A DNA stretch of 64,000 bases from Poriferisodalis sp965208925. Its GTDB lineage: Bacteria > Actinomycetota > Acidimicrobiia > Acidimicrobiales > Poriferisodalaceae. The stretch lies in assembly GCF_965208925.1 (NCBI RefSeq), contig NZ_OZ242364.1:1860001-1924000 (forward strand), written 5' to 3'. Positions 27,099 through 36,215 of this stretch are shown here, piece after piece; position 1 is the first letter of the stretch, and each line of letters opens with the position of its first letter. Below the pieces are notes generated by a model. That model saw nothing but the letters and a program-made list of their open reading frames with translations, was not told the DNA's origin and ran no database searches. The position numbers were made by a program, and so were the translations under genes.

Positions 27099-27614
27099 AT
27101 GAGCGACTACGGCGAGCCCCCATCCCACGATGGAAACCGACGGACTGGCTGGGCCGAACTCGGATCAGGAGAGACCGTCGAGTTGGCCCGGATCGGCGCT
27201 CGATTCGGCGCCCGCGTGCTTGACGCGATCATCGTGGCGGTAGTGCTCTTCGTGCTGATCTTGGTGTTCGCCTCAGCGTCGAGCTCCAGCGACGCGGCCG
27301 ACTTCTCGGGCTTCGATGTGACGGGCATCCTGCTCGGCCTCGTCGTCGGTATCGGCTACGAGGTGGTGCAGATCGCGCTGTGGGGCCAGACCTTGGGCAA
27401 GCGGATAGTCGGCGTCAGAGTGATCCATGCGGCACACGGCGGCCTGCCCGGGTGGGGCAAGGCATTCGGTCGGTGGGCCATTCCCGGGCTGCTTGCGCTC
27501 ATCCCCTTGGTGGGCTGGCTCCTGTCGATCCTCTGCTACGTCAGCGCAACGTGGGACCGCGTCTACCAGGGCTGGCACGATAAGGCCGCAGGCACCCTCG
27601 TCATCAAGAAGTGA
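27099..27614 (+). CDS. RDD family membrane protein
   Basis: A 171-residue small membrane protein with about three transmembrane segments. The first follows the family motif GARFGARVLDAIIVAVVLFVLIL (the R-D pattern is in RVLD). The second contains GYEVVQIALWGQTLGKRIVGVRVI, the typical QTxGKxxxGxRV. The last ends in WDRVYQGWHDKAAGTLVI. RDD proteins are of uncertain function; some act in Na+(Li+,K+)/H+ antiport. The ATG at 27099 follows a GGAGG box; a TTG one codon earlier is less likely. Confidence 0.88.
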   Translation: MSDYGEPPSHDGNRRTGWAELGSGETVELARIGARFGARVLDAIIVAVVLFVLILVFASASSSSDAADFSGFDVTGILLGLVVGIGYEVVQIALWGQTLGKRIVGVRVIHAAHGGLPGWGKAFGRWAIPGLLALIPLVGWLLSILCYVSATWDRVYQGWHDKAAGTLVIKK

Positions 27615-27660
27615 TGTTCGACGAGGCCGTTCCCGTTAGCTGACCGCCTGCCGGGAAGCT

Positions 27661-27687
27661 GTCGCGGCGATCCGAGGATCGCGCGAC
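27661..27687. terminator. Probable bidirectional hairpin between RDD gene and serC
   Basis: GTCGC plus GCGATC (27661-27672, one bulged G) pairs with GATCGC plus GCGAC (27677-27687) around a CGAG loop, 11 bp in all. It lies in the 92-nt gap between two convergent genes and lacks a U-run on either strand. It is a plausible shared terminator for both. Confidence 0.5.
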
Positions 27688-27706
27688 TGGGTTGGTAGAT
27701 GCAGCC

Positions 27707-28855
27707 TTAGAGCCGTTCGACGATGTAGTCGATGCAGGCGGTGAGGGCCTCGGCGTCGGCCGGATCGATCGCAGGGAATGCCGCGATACGCAGCTGGTTG
27801 CGGCCCAGCTTGCGGTAGCCCTCGGTATCGACGATGTCGTTGGCGCGCAGCGCCGCAGCGATGTCGTCTGCGCTGACCCCCTCGAAGTCGATGGTGCACA
27901 CAACGGGGGAGCGCATGGCCTCGTCCGCAACGAATGGCGAGGCGAAATCGCGTTCTGCTGCCCAGCCGTACACGGCACCGCTCGACGCGGCCGAGCGGGA
28001 CGCAGCCCAACCGAGCCCGCCGCCGTCGAGCATCCATTCTGCGGTCTCGAGCGTCAGCAGGATCGTGGCGAGCGCCGGGGTGTTGTAGGTCTGGTCCTGG
28101 CGAGAATTGCGGACGGCGATTGCCAAGTCGAGCGTGGCGGGCTTGTAGCGGCCCGCAACATCGATCCGCTCTATCCGCTCGACAGCAGCCGGCGAGCACA
28201 GCGCGATGAACAGCCCGCCATCTGCCGCAAACGCCTTCTGCGGAGCGAAGTAGTAGCAGTCGACATCTCGGGGATCCCACGTCATCGCACCGGCCGCCGA
28301 GGTGGCGTCAACCATGACGAGCGCCGGTGTGGTGCCCCGCCGAGACGGGCCGAGCTGCGGTTGCGTCAGCGGCATCGCCACGCCGGTCGACGTCTCGTTG
28401 TGCGTCAGCGCATACACGTCGATCTCCGCGAGATCTGCGGCCTCGGGTACGGGGTGGCTGCCGTACGGCGCTGTGATCACCACTGGGTCTTCCAAGTGTG
28501 GCGCGGCAGCAGTCACAGCTGAGAACTTCTCGGAGAACTCGCCGAAGGTCAGGTGCTGGGAGCGGCGCTCGATCAGTGAGAAGGCCGCTGCGTCCCAGAA
28601 GCCGGTGCTGCCGCCGTTGCCCAGCACCACCTCCCAGCCGTCGTCCAAGCCGAACAACTCGGTCATGGCCGCTCGCAGCCGGCCGACCACCGAGCGCACG
28701 CCGGTGCGACGATGCGAGGTGCCCATGTAGTCGAGCGTGCGAGCTTCCAGCGCTTTCACAGCTTCGGGTCGAACCTTGGACGGGCCCGAGCCGAAGCGCC
28801 CATCGGCGGGTCGCAACTCGGCGGGAAGAGAAATCGATGAGGGAGAGGCAGCCAT
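27707..28855 (-). CDS. serC: Phosphoserine aminotransferase (actinobacterial SerC type)
   Basis: It forms 3-phosphoserine from 3-phosphohydroxypyruvate and glutamate. The 382-residue PLP enzyme has DGRFGSGPSKVRPEAVKAL and YMGTSHRRTGVRSVVG near the N-terminus, the PLP lysine in CYYFAPQKAFAADGGLF, and NSRQDQTYNTPALATI. This form, with FAPQK, is the variant common in actinobacteria. A SerA-like gene lies about 1.4 kb away on the opposite strand, consistent with a serine-synthesis neighbourhood. It is convergent with the RDD gene. Confidence 0.92.
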   Translation of the reverse strand: MAASPSSISLPAELRPADGRFGSGPSKVRPEAVKALEARTLDYMGTSHRRTGVRSVVGRLRAAMTELFGLDDGWEVVLGNGGSTGFWDAAAFSLIERRSQHLTFGEFSEKFSAVTAAAPHLEDPVVITAPYGSHPVPEAADLAEIDVYALTHNETSTGVAMPLTQPQLGPSRRGTTPALVMVDATSAAGAMTWDPRDVDCYYFAPQKAFAADGGLFIALCSPAAVERIERIDVAGRYKPATLDLAIAVRNSRQDQTYNTPALATILLTLETAEWMLDGGGLGWAASRSAASSGAVYGWAAERDFASPFVADEAMRSPVVCTIDFEGVSADDIAAALRANDIVDTEGYRKLGRNQLRIAAFPAIDPADAEALTACIDYIVERL

Positions 28856-29016
28856 CGGCTGCCACTATTGCGCCCGGGCCAGTCGCCGACAACCACATTT
28901 TGTTGACAATTCGCCCGGAACCTGGCTCGGCACGTCCTGCGGGGTGGCGCCACACGACTTGGCGGCGAGACTGTCGGGCGCTCGCGGCAGCGCGTCGAGC
29001 AGACGGGAGACGCTCT

Positions 29017-30210
29017 ATGAGGAATCGAGTATCGACGGCACTGGCGGGCATCGCCCCGTCGGCCACCCTCGCCGTGGACGCGAAGGCCAAGGCGCTGCGG
29101 GCGGCGGGCGAGAACGTGATCGGCTTCGGCGCCGGCGAACCCGACTTCCCGACACCCGAGCACATCGTGGACGCCGCAGCGGCTGCATGCCGCGACACGG
29201 CGAACCACCGCTACTCGCCCGCCGGCGGTCTGCCTGCCTTGAAGACCGCGCTGGCAGCCAAGACCAAGCGCGACAGCGGCCTCGACTGGGACGCGACCCA
29301 ATTCCTGGTCACGAACGGCGGCAAGCAGGCCGTCTACAACACCATGGCCGCGCTCATCGATCCCGGCGACGAAGTGCTGTTGCCGGCGCCTTACTGGACG
29401 ACCTACCCCGAGGCGATCCGCGTCTTCGGCGGCGTGCCGGTCGAGGTGTTCGCCGGCATCGAGAGCGGATTCAGGGTGAGCCTGGACCAGCTCGAAGCTG
29501 CACGCACCGACCGCACGAAGGCGCTGCTGTTCGTGTCGCCGTCCAACCCGACCGGCGCCGTGTACCCGCGGGATGAGATCGTCGCCATCGGCCAGTGGGC
29601 CGTCGAGCACGGCCTGTGGGTGATCACAGACGAGATCTATGAGCACCTCACCTACGGTGATGCGGAGCACCACTCGTTGCCGGTGCTCGTGCCAGATATC
29701 GCCGACCGCTGCGTCGTGCTGAACGGCGTCGCCAAGACCTACGCCATGACCGGCTGGCGGGTCGGGTGGATGGCTGGACCGCCCGACGTCATCGCCGCTG
29801 CGACCAACTTGCAGAGCCACGCCACCTCCAACGTCTGCAACGTCGCCCAAGCGGCCGCGCTCGCGGCGGTGTCGGGCGATCTCGAGGCAGTAGCCATGAT
29901 GCGGGCAGCGTTCGACGTGCGGCGCCAGCGCATCACCGAGATGCTCAACTCGATCGACGGCGTGGAGTGTCCCGAGCCCGAGGGCGCGTTCTATGCATTC
30001 CCCAACATGGAGGGTCTGCTGGGACGCCGCTATGACGATGCCGAGGCGAGCACCACGCTGGAGCTGGCAGCATCCGTGCTCGAGCAGGCCAAGGTGGCGT
30101 TCGTGCCGGGCGAGGCGTTCGGCGCTCCCGGCTACGCCCGGTTCTCGTTCGCCCTGGGTCTCGACGATCTCTCCGAAGGCATCAGCCGCATCGCAGACCT
30201 GGTCGGATGA
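29017..30210 (+). CDS. Class I aminotransferase, aspartate aminotransferase type
   Basis: A 397-residue PLP enzyme of the thermophile-like AspC (Ib) group: AGENVIGFGAGEPDFPTPEHI, NGGKQAVYNTMAALIDPGDEVLLPAPYW, SPSNPTGAVY, the PLP lysine in NGVAKTYAMTGWRVGWMAGP, and the carboxylate-binding Arg in GYARFSFAL. Aspartate is the likely substrate, but related enzymes also use prephenate or aromatic donors. A CGGGAGA Shine-Dalgarno precedes the ATG. The SerA-like gene starts 1 nt after the stop, so the two form an operon. It is divergent from serC. Confidence 0.9.
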   Translation: MRNRVSTALAGIAPSATLAVDAKAKALRAAGENVIGFGAGEPDFPTPEHIVDAAAAACRDTANHRYSPAGGLPALKTALAAKTKRDSGLDWDATQFLVTNGGKQAVYNTMAALIDPGDEVLLPAPYWTTYPEAIRVFGGVPVEVFAGIESGFRVSLDQLEAARTDRTKALLFVSPSNPTGAVYPRDEIVAIGQWAVEHGLWVITDEIYEHLTYGDAEHHSLPVLVPDIADRCVVLNGVAKTYAMTGWRVGWMAGPPDVIAAATNLQSHATSNVCNVAQAAALAAVSGDLEAVAMMRAAFDVRRQRITEMLNSIDGVECPEPEGAFYAFPNMEGLLGRRYDDAEASTTLELAASVLEQAKVAFVPGEAFGAPGYARFSFALGLDDLSEGISRIADLVG

Positions 30211-30211
30211 C

Positions 30212-31153
30212 ATGGCACGAGTCCTGGTTGCCGAGACGCTGGCCGACGCCGGACTGGACCTGCTGCGCGCGGCCGGCCACGACATCGACATTCGCACGGG
30301 GCTGAGCCCCGACGAGCTTCACGACGCCATCCCCGGCGCGCAGGCGCTCGTCGTCCGCTCGGCGACACGGGTCGATGCTGATCTCCTGGCAGCCGGCGAT
30401 TCGCTCGTCGTCGTCGGGCGTGCTGGCGTAGGGCTCGACAACGTCGATGTGGCCGCTGCAACTGAGCGCGGCGTACTCGTGTGCAACGCGCCATCCAGCA
30501 ACGTGGTGTCTGCGGCAGAGATGACGGTGGCGCTCATGCTGGCGCTTGCTCGCCATGTGCCTCAAGCACACCAAGCACTCGCAGACGGCCGCTGGGAGCG
30601 CAGCCGCTGGGGCGGCATGGAGATCTACCGCAAGACCATCGGGATTGTGGGCCTCGGCCGAGTCGGCCGCCTGGTCGCACAGCGGATTGCGCCGTTCGAT
30701 GTGGCGCTCATCTCCTACGACCCCTATGTAAGCGCAGAATCCGGCCGAGCCGCCGATGTCGAGATGGTCGAGTTCGAAGAGCTGCTGGAGCGGTCCGACA
30801 TCATCACGCTGCACATGCCGCGCACGCCCGAGACGGCAGGGCTGCTGGGGGCCGAAAACCTGGCCAAGTGCCGCCCGCATGCCCTGATCGTGAATACGGC
30901 CCGGGGCGGCATCCTCGACGAGGCGGCCGCTGCAGAGGCCCTCGAAGAAGGCCGGCTGGGCGGTGTAGCGGTGGACGTCTATGCGGCCGAGCCAGCCACC
31001 GACTCCCCGCTGTTCGGCCGCCCCGATGTGGTCGCCACCCCACACCTCGGTGCCAGCACCACCGAGGCGCAGGATCGCGCCGGCACCCAGATCGCCGAGC
31101 AGGTCAACCTGGCCCTGGCCGGCGACCCCGTCCCCTACGCCGTCAACGCCTGA
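30212..31153 (+). CDS. serA: Short D-3-phosphoglycerate dehydrogenase-like D-2-hydroxyacid dehydrogenase
   Basis: A 313-residue NAD-dependent dehydrogenase most similar in pattern to the catalytic half of SerA: VVRSATRVDADLL, GRAGVGLDNVDVAAATERGV, IGIVGLGRVGRLVAQRI, and the active-site His in TPHLGASTTEAQDRAGTQIA. It lacks the C-terminal substrate-binding/ACT regulatory domains, so serine feedback by that route is not expected. Proximity to serC supports serine synthesis, but other 2-hydroxyacids cannot be excluded. Confidence 0.82.
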   Translation: MARVLVAETLADAGLDLLRAAGHDIDIRTGLSPDELHDAIPGAQALVVRSATRVDADLLAAGDSLVVVGRAGVGLDNVDVAAATERGVLVCNAPSSNVVSAAEMTVALMLALARHVPQAHQALADGRWERSRWGGMEIYRKTIGIVGLGRVGRLVAQRIAPFDVALISYDPYVSAESGRAADVEMVEFEELLERSDIITLHMPRTPETAGLLGAENLAKCRPHALIVNTARGGILDEAAAAEALEEGRLGGVAVDVYAAEPATDSPLFGRPDVVATPHLGASTTEAQDRAGTQIAEQVNLALAGDPVPYAVNA

Positions 31154-31164
31154 CCGGGCAAGCG

Positions 31165-32487
31165 TCAGCGCTGGGCGGCGACTGCGGCGGCGTCGGGGTG
31201 TCCCAGGTAGCGCTCGGGGATCTCGAAGCCGAAGATGCGGGCGGAGTTGAGCCCGAGGATCTTGGCCCGCTCGCCGTCGTCCAGATGGCTCATGGTGCGC
31301 TCGATGGCCTGTGCGGAGTACGGCCACGAACCCTCGTGGTGCGGGAAGTCGTTCGCCCAGAGGAAGTTGTCGACCAGGCCGTGCTCGCGCGCAAGGTCCA
31401 AGCCGGCGGGATCCTCTTGGAAGCTCGCGAAGCCCTGCCGCTTGAAGTACTCGCTGGGCAGCATCTCCAGCTTGGGCCGCACCCACATGTGGTGCTTGAG
31501 GTAGGCCTCGTCCATTGCGGTCAGCATCCACGGCACCCAGCCGATGCCGGCCTCGATCGAGCCGAACTGCAAAGTCGGATGCCGCTCGGCAACCCCTGAG
31601 GCGCAGATGTTGACCAGCGGCTCCATAGTGGGTGCGAGCGAGTGCACGGCGTAGTTGATGACAGCGCCGCCCTGGCTGCGCGAGGTGCGTGGGTCACGCC
31701 CGGTTGAAACGTGGAACGTGACCGGCAGCTCCACCTCGTCGATGCAGTCCCACAGCGGCTCCATCTCGCGCAGGTTGTAGTTGAGGTCGTCCACGTCGGG
31801 TGGCCCGAACACCGGCTTGGCCGGAAGGCTCAGACCTTTGAACCCGAGCGCCGCACATCGCTGGATCTCGGCGATGGCCTTGTCCAATGCCGCCGGAGCG
31901 ATACAGGCCATCGGGGTCAGCCGGTCGTTGTAGTCGGCGAACTCCTCCCAGGCCCATTCGTTGTAGGCCCGGCACATTGCGTGACTGAAGTCGGCATCGG
32001 GGGTGGCCCAGATGGACAGTCCCTTGTTCGGAAACAGGATCTCGGCATCGCAGCCGTCCAGCGCCAGATCAGCCAGCCGGGCCTCGGGGCTGCGCCCGGA
32101 CTGGTTGCGCAGCTTCTCATGGCCCTCGAACGGCTTGGTCCAGTTGAGCTTGGCCGGCCGGAAGCCCTCTGCCTTCTGGAAGAACTGCTCCTCGGTCGCG
32201 CTGCCGCCTTCACTCTTGGCGCCTTCACCCTTGGCGCCGTCGCCCTTCGCGCCCTTGCCGTGAACGTCCATGGCCTTGGTGACGGCGATCGTCGGCAGCC
32301 GGTGGTGGTACGCGGGATCGATGCGGTCGTAGAGGAACGTGTTCGGCTCCTGCACATGCCCGTCCGCCGAGCACATGAAGAACTTGTCGTCGGCGTCCGG
32401 ACGCGCCGAGCGATGCCATCCCTCATTGCCCGGTGTCTCGGTCCGCCACACGTTGTTGACATCAGGTTCAGGGATCGTGATCGCCAT
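31165..32487 (-). CDS. Metal-dependent amidohydrolase (amidohydrolase_2 family)
   Basis: A 440-residue TIM-barrel hydrolase or decarboxylase of the aminocarboxymuconate-decarboxylase-related group. Landmarks are CSADGHVQEPNTFLYDRI (metal-binding N-terminus, with HxE in place of HxH), VTFHVSTG, GSIEAGIGWVPWML and the C-terminal WANDFPHHEGSWPYS. A lysine-glycine-rich loop with three AK(G/S)(D/E)G repeats interrupts the N-terminal region. The start at 32487 (MAITIPEPD) is preferred over one 14 codons upstream. It follows the CobW-YtcJ-opp operon by about 106 nt and may belong to the same degradative set. Confidence 0.83.
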   Translation of the reverse strand: MAITIPEPDVNNVWRTETPGNEGWHRSARPDADDKFFMCSADGHVQEPNTFLYDRIDPAYHHRLPTIAVTKAMDVHGKGAKGDGAKGEGAKSEGGSATEEQFFQKAEGFRPAKLNWTKPFEGHEKLRNQSGRSPEARLADLALDGCDAEILFPNKGLSIWATPDADFSHAMCRAYNEWAWEEFADYNDRLTPMACIAPAALDKAIAEIQRCAALGFKGLSLPAKPVFGPPDVDDLNYNLREMEPLWDCIDEVELPVTFHVSTGRDPRTSRSQGGAVINYAVHSLAPTMEPLVNICASGVAERHPTLQFGSIEAGIGWVPWMLTAMDEAYLKHHMWVRPKLEMLPSEYFKRQGFASFQEDPAGLDLAREHGLVDNFLWANDFPHHEGSWPYSAQAIERTMSHLDDGERAKILGLNSARIFGFEIPERYLGHPDAAAVAAQR

Positions 32488-32593
32488 CGCATGTCTCCGG
32501 GACGGGAATTCGGGAGCGGCTTCAGGCACCGTCGGCCGTGTGCCACCTCGAGTCTGGCACGCAACCGCCGCCGCTCACCCGGCGACGAGGACT

Positions 32594-33589
32594 TCAGCCG
32601 CGTCTCACCAGTCGTTCACTGAGCCAGTCGGAGGGCAGGGAACCCTTGTAGGCGATGACGCTGACTGCCCACTGGCGCGGCGACTCGTCGGAGCCCGGAG
32701 CCAGCGGGGTTATCGAAGCGCGGGCTCCGACGGCTTCGATCAAGTAGGCGGTTGTATCGGCCGCCTCTGTGCCGCAGGCGTCGCCAGCGGCCGCGGGTGG
32801 CGCCGCCTGCACCAAACCCTTGAGCCGGGCGACATTCTCGGGCAGGTCGGCAAGCAACGCCTCGATGACTGGCATAGGTACTGGTGCGTCAAGGACGACG
32901 GTCTGCGACTCGAAGAGATCCTCCGCAGCCGGCAGTGAGCGAGCGGCGCTTGGATCGGGTGCCGATCTATCGAGCGTGTTGACCGCATCACCTTCGGGCT
33001 GGGGGCCGAACAGCACCTCGACAGGCACGGCTGCGCGGCTCGCACGCACTATCGCAGCCGTGCTGGCGATGCCGGTCAGCCAGTCGCACAAGGCATCGGC
33101 AGCAGCGATATCGCCCAGCAAGTCGATCTTGTTGACGACGAGCAGGTCTGCTGCTGCGAGCTGCATCCGCACGGTGTCTGCCACCCAGCGGTCGTTGGCC
33201 TGGCGCCGTACCTGCTCGGCATCGGCCAGCACGACCACTGCGTCGAGCCGCAGACCGGGGGTGTGGCCATAGGCCGCTATCTGGGCGGGATCGGCGACAC
33301 CGCTGGCCTCGATGAGCAGCCGCTCAGGCAGTACCTCGGCAGACCGGATGGTGTTCAGTGCCGCAGCAAAGCCATCGGCCAAGGTGCAGCAGATGCAGCC
33401 GTTGGCGAGCGTCAGCTTGTCGCCCTCAGCAGCGGCGATGAGATCTTCGTCGATCGAGATCTCGCCGAAGTCGTTGACGATCACCGCGATGCGCTCGTCT
33501 GAGGAACGCAGCGCATGGTTCACGAGCGTGGTCTTGCCGGCGCCGAGATAGCCGCCGATGACGGTCACGGGAAGGCGTTGAGTGCTCAC
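32594..33589 (-). CDS. CobW/COG0523 family GTPase, putative metallochaperone
   Basis: A 331-residue G3E GTPase with Walker A GGYLGAGKTTLVNHAL (12-27), the metal-binding CxCC motif in NGCICCTLADGF (63-74), Walker B-like ERLLIEASGVADP, the NKID specificity motif and a C-terminal CobW_C-like domain. COG0523 proteins deliver or insert metals such as Zn into client enzymes. The GTG start overlaps the stop of the YtcJ amidohydrolase gene (GTGA), so the two are translationally coupled. That suggests the amidohydrolase is the client; this is inference. Confidence 0.88.
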   Translation of the reverse strand: MSTQRLPVTVIGGYLGAGKTTLVNHALRSSDERIAVIVNDFGEISIDEDLIAAAEGDKLTLANGCICCTLADGFAAALNTIRSAEVLPERLLIEASGVADPAQIAAYGHTPGLRLDAVVVLADAEQVRRQANDRWVADTVRMQLAAADLLVVNKIDLLGDIAAADALCDWLTGIASTAAIVRASRAAVPVEVLFGPQPEGDAVNTLDRSAPDPSAARSLPAAEDLFESQTVVLDAPVPMPVIEALLADLPENVARLKGLVQAAPPAAAGDACGTEAADTTAYLIEAVGARASITPLAPGSDESPRQWAVSVIAYKGSLPSDWLSERLVRRG

Positions 33590-35289
33590 ACCTCGCTCAA
33601 CTGGGCCGGTTGCGGCACGCCGCCGAGCACCGTGCCCCATACGCCGATGTCCCGCAATGCCATCGGATCGACCTCGAGAGGATCGTCCTCCAGCACTGCG
33701 AAGTCGGCCAGCTTGCCTGCTTCGATGCTGCCGATGTCCCCGTCCAGCTTGAGCTGCCGGGCTGCCTCGATCGTGATGGCTCGCAGCGCGTCCGGAACGC
33801 CGATGCGCTCATCAGGCCCCAGCACCTCGCCCGACGCTGTCACACGGTTCACCGCGCACCACGCAGTGTGCAGGTGGCCGAGCGGCGTGATGGGCGAATC
33901 GGAGTGAACCGAGAAACTGACGCCGCTGTCCAAGGCTGTCCGACAGGCGTCCATGCGGGCAGCGCGCTCAGGTCCCACGGTCACATCGCGGTGCTGGTCG
34001 CCCCAGTAGAAGATGTGGTTCGAGAAGATGTTGGCATGCATGCCGAGCGCTGCCATGCGGCGGTACTGGTCGGGTGTGGTGAGCTGGCAGTGCTGCACGG
34101 TGTGTCGGTGATCCCAGCGGGGACAGCGCTCGAGCACCTGTTCCACTGCGTCGATGAACACCTCTGAGGCCTCGTCGCCGTTGCAGTGGCAGTGCACCGT
34201 GAGTCCGGCACGGTGGTACGGCTCGACGAGATCGGCCATCTGGTCGGGCGCCGTCAGCCACATGCCGTTGCCGATGTGTCCCGGCGGAGGCTTGTAGTAG
34301 TGCGGCCAACTGATACGGGCCGTGAACCCCTGGATCGAGCCGTCCAGAATCAGCTTGACAATGCCGAAGCGCAGTTTGTCGCTCTGCTCGCTCATCAACT
34401 TCACGCACAGCTCTGCAAGCTCCGCCGGGTCGGCCGTGGCTCCGAACAGGTTCGACATCGCCACCATCACCCGTGCCGGATAGGCCGGATCGCTGGTGAC
34501 CTTCTTCCAATTGCCAAGCTGTTCAGGATCCCAGAGCTGCGTGGTGCCCAAGTCGGTCAGCAGCGTGTGCCCGGCATTGCGAGCTTCGTTGGCGTAGCGC
34601 CAGCGGGCCTGCTCGCTGCGGTTGGCTTTCATCATGTCGGCAAACGCCTCGCCGGCCAGCATCATCCCGGCGGGCTCATGCAGCTCACCGTTGGGCAACC
34701 CGTCGCCGCCGCGGGCCACACCGGGGCTGGTCGCCGTGTCGTCGATACCGCAACGCTCCATGAGCGCCGAGTTGATCGTGGCGAGATGCCCGCTGGCATG
34801 CAGCACCAGCGTCGGCCGGCCGCCGGTCACCGTGTCGAGGTGGCGTGCCACGAGCCGCTCGCCCGGGAAGTAGATGGGGTCGAGACCCCAGGCCAGCAGC
34901 GTCTGGGAGTCGTCGCTCATGTCGGCTGCGGCCTTGCCCAGCCGTTCGAGCACATCGTCGATGGAGGCGCAGCCCGGCCACAGCAGTCCCTGCGGGTCGC
35001 GCCGGTCGAAGTAGCCGACGTAGGTGGAGTTCCACAACCCGCCAGACATGACGTGGCAGTGCGCCTCGATGAACCCGGGCATGAGCACGTGTTCGGCAAA
35101 GCGGTTGTCAATCCGGTGCTCGCCCCATGTCGCCAGCTCGTCGGCACTGCCGACGCCCAGGATGCGATCGCCCGATACCGCCACCGCCTCGCCGAACGGG
35201 AATGCGGGGTTGACGGTGATGACCCGGCGTGCCGGGAAGATCACGAACGGCTCACCGCTCTCGCTGGGGCCGGTCTGGGCTGTCGTCAT
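33586..35289 (-). CDS. Amidohydrolase family 3 protein (YtcJ-like)
   Basis: A 567-residue metal-dependent amidohydrolase. It starts with the small beta domain FVIFPARRVITVNPAFPFGEAVAVSGDRILGVG, then the metal motif PGFIEAHCHV, VHCHCNGDEA, HCQLTTPDQYRRMAALG, and the late HSDSPITPLGHLHTAW and AGKLADFAVLEDDP. YtcJ relatives cleave N-acyl or N-formyl amide bonds of varied substrates; none can be assigned here. There is no signal peptide, so it is cytoplasmic. The start overlaps the oppF stop (TGATG) and the stop overlaps the cobW start, tying it to the importer. Confidence 0.87.
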   Translation of the reverse strand: MTTAQTGPSESGEPFVIFPARRVITVNPAFPFGEAVAVSGDRILGVGSADELATWGEHRIDNRFAEHVLMPGFIEAHCHVMSGGLWNSTYVGYFDRRDPQGLLWPGCASIDDVLERLGKAAADMSDDSQTLLAWGLDPIYFPGERLVARHLDTVTGGRPTLVLHASGHLATINSALMERCGIDDTATSPGVARGGDGLPNGELHEPAGMMLAGEAFADMMKANRSEQARWRYANEARNAGHTLLTDLGTTQLWDPEQLGNWKKVTSDPAYPARVMVAMSNLFGATADPAELAELCVKLMSEQSDKLRFGIVKLILDGSIQGFTARISWPHYYKPPPGHIGNGMWLTAPDQMADLVEPYHRAGLTVHCHCNGDEASEVFIDAVEQVLERCPRWDHRHTVQHCQLTTPDQYRRMAALGMHANIFSNHIFYWGDQHRDVTVGPERAARMDACRTALDSGVSFSVHSDSPITPLGHLHTAWCAVNRVTASGEVLGPDERIGVPDALRAITIEAARQLKLDGDIGSIEAGKLADFAVLEDDPLEVDPMALRDIGVWGTVLGGVPQPAQLSEV

Positions 35290-36215
35290 CAGTTGTCGAG
35301 GTCCTGTGCCACGAGGTGACCCGGCTCCACTTCCACCAAGGTCACGGGGTCGGGAGAGGTGCCTGCCTCGAAGACCGGGCTCGGCACCTCATCGGTCTGC
35401 ACCGAGCGGTCAGTCCGGCGACGCCCCGGATCGGCGATCGGCACCGCGTCGAGCAGCCGCTTGGTGTAGTCGTGCATGGGGTTCTCGAAGATCGCACGAC
35501 GCGAACCCAGCTCCACGATCTGGCCGAGGTACATCACGCCGACCCGGTGCGCGATCCGCTCCACGACGGCGAGGTCGTGGCTGATGAACAGGTATGACAG
35601 CCCCATCTCGTCCTGCAGGTCCATCATCAGGTTGATGACCTGCGCTTGGATCGAGACATCCAGCGCCGAGACCGCCTCGTCGGCAATGACCAGTTCGGGC
35701 CGCAGCGCCAAGGCCCGGGCGATGCAGATGCGCTGCCGCTGACCCCCGGAGAATTGGTGCGGGTACTGCCGCATGTCGTCGGGCGACATGCCGACTCGTC
35801 GCAGGAGGTCGGCGACCAGGTCGTTGATCTCGCGCTTGGGCACGGCACGATGGATCTCGAGTGGCTCCGCAATCGCCTTGCCCACGGTGCGGCGAGGATC
35901 GAGGCTGGCGAAGGGATCCTGGAAGACGATCTGCGCCTTGCGCCGGTGAGGCCGCAGCGCACGGGGTCCGAGGTTCGTGATGTCGGCGCCGTCGAGCCGG
36001 ATGGTGCCGCTGGTCGGATTCAGCAGGCGGATGATGAGGTATGCGAGCGTCGACTTGCCGCAGCCGCTCTCGCCCACCACGGCCAGCGTTTCCCCCCGAT
36101 CGATGTGCAGGCTCACCTGTTCCACGGCGTGAACGCGCGCGCCATGGCTGGCTGGGAAATGCTTGGTGAGCGCCTCGACCTCGACAATCGGTGCCGCGGC
36201 ATCGTGCTGCGTCAC
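35289..36215 (-). CDS. oppF: Oligopeptide/dipeptide-type ABC transporter ATP-binding protein (OppF-like)
   Basis: A 308-residue ATPase subunit: Walker A VVGESGCGKSTLAYL, Q-loop FQDPFASLDPRRTVG, signature FSGGQRQRICIARAL, Walker B ELVIADEAVSALDVSIQAQV, His-loop SHD. The YLGQIVELGSRRAIFENPMHDYTKRLLDAVP tail is diagnostic of the Opp/Dpp family. It has an extra acidic C-terminal tail of about 35 residues instead of the full Cys motif of OppF. It overlaps oppD by 4 nt. Confidence 0.92.
   Translation of the reverse strand: MTQHDAAAPIVEVEALTKHFPASHGARVHAVEQVSLHIDRGETLAVVGESGCGKSTLAYLIIRLLNPTSGTIRLDGADITNLGPRALRPHRRKAQIVFQDPFASLDPRRTVGKAIAEPLEIHRAVPKREINDLVADLLRRVGMSPDDMRQYPHQFSGGQRQRICIARALALRPELVIADEAVSALDVSIQAQVINLMMDLQDEMGLSYLFISHDLAVVERIAHRVGVMYLGQIVELGSRRAIFENPMHDYTKRLLDAVPIADPGRRRTDRSVQTDEVPSPVFEAGTSPDPVTLVEVEPGHLVAQDLDN

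Noticed and set aside
28903..28908. TTGACA between serC and the aminotransferase as a promoter
   Set aside because: No matching -10 element at 16-18 nt on the plus strand.
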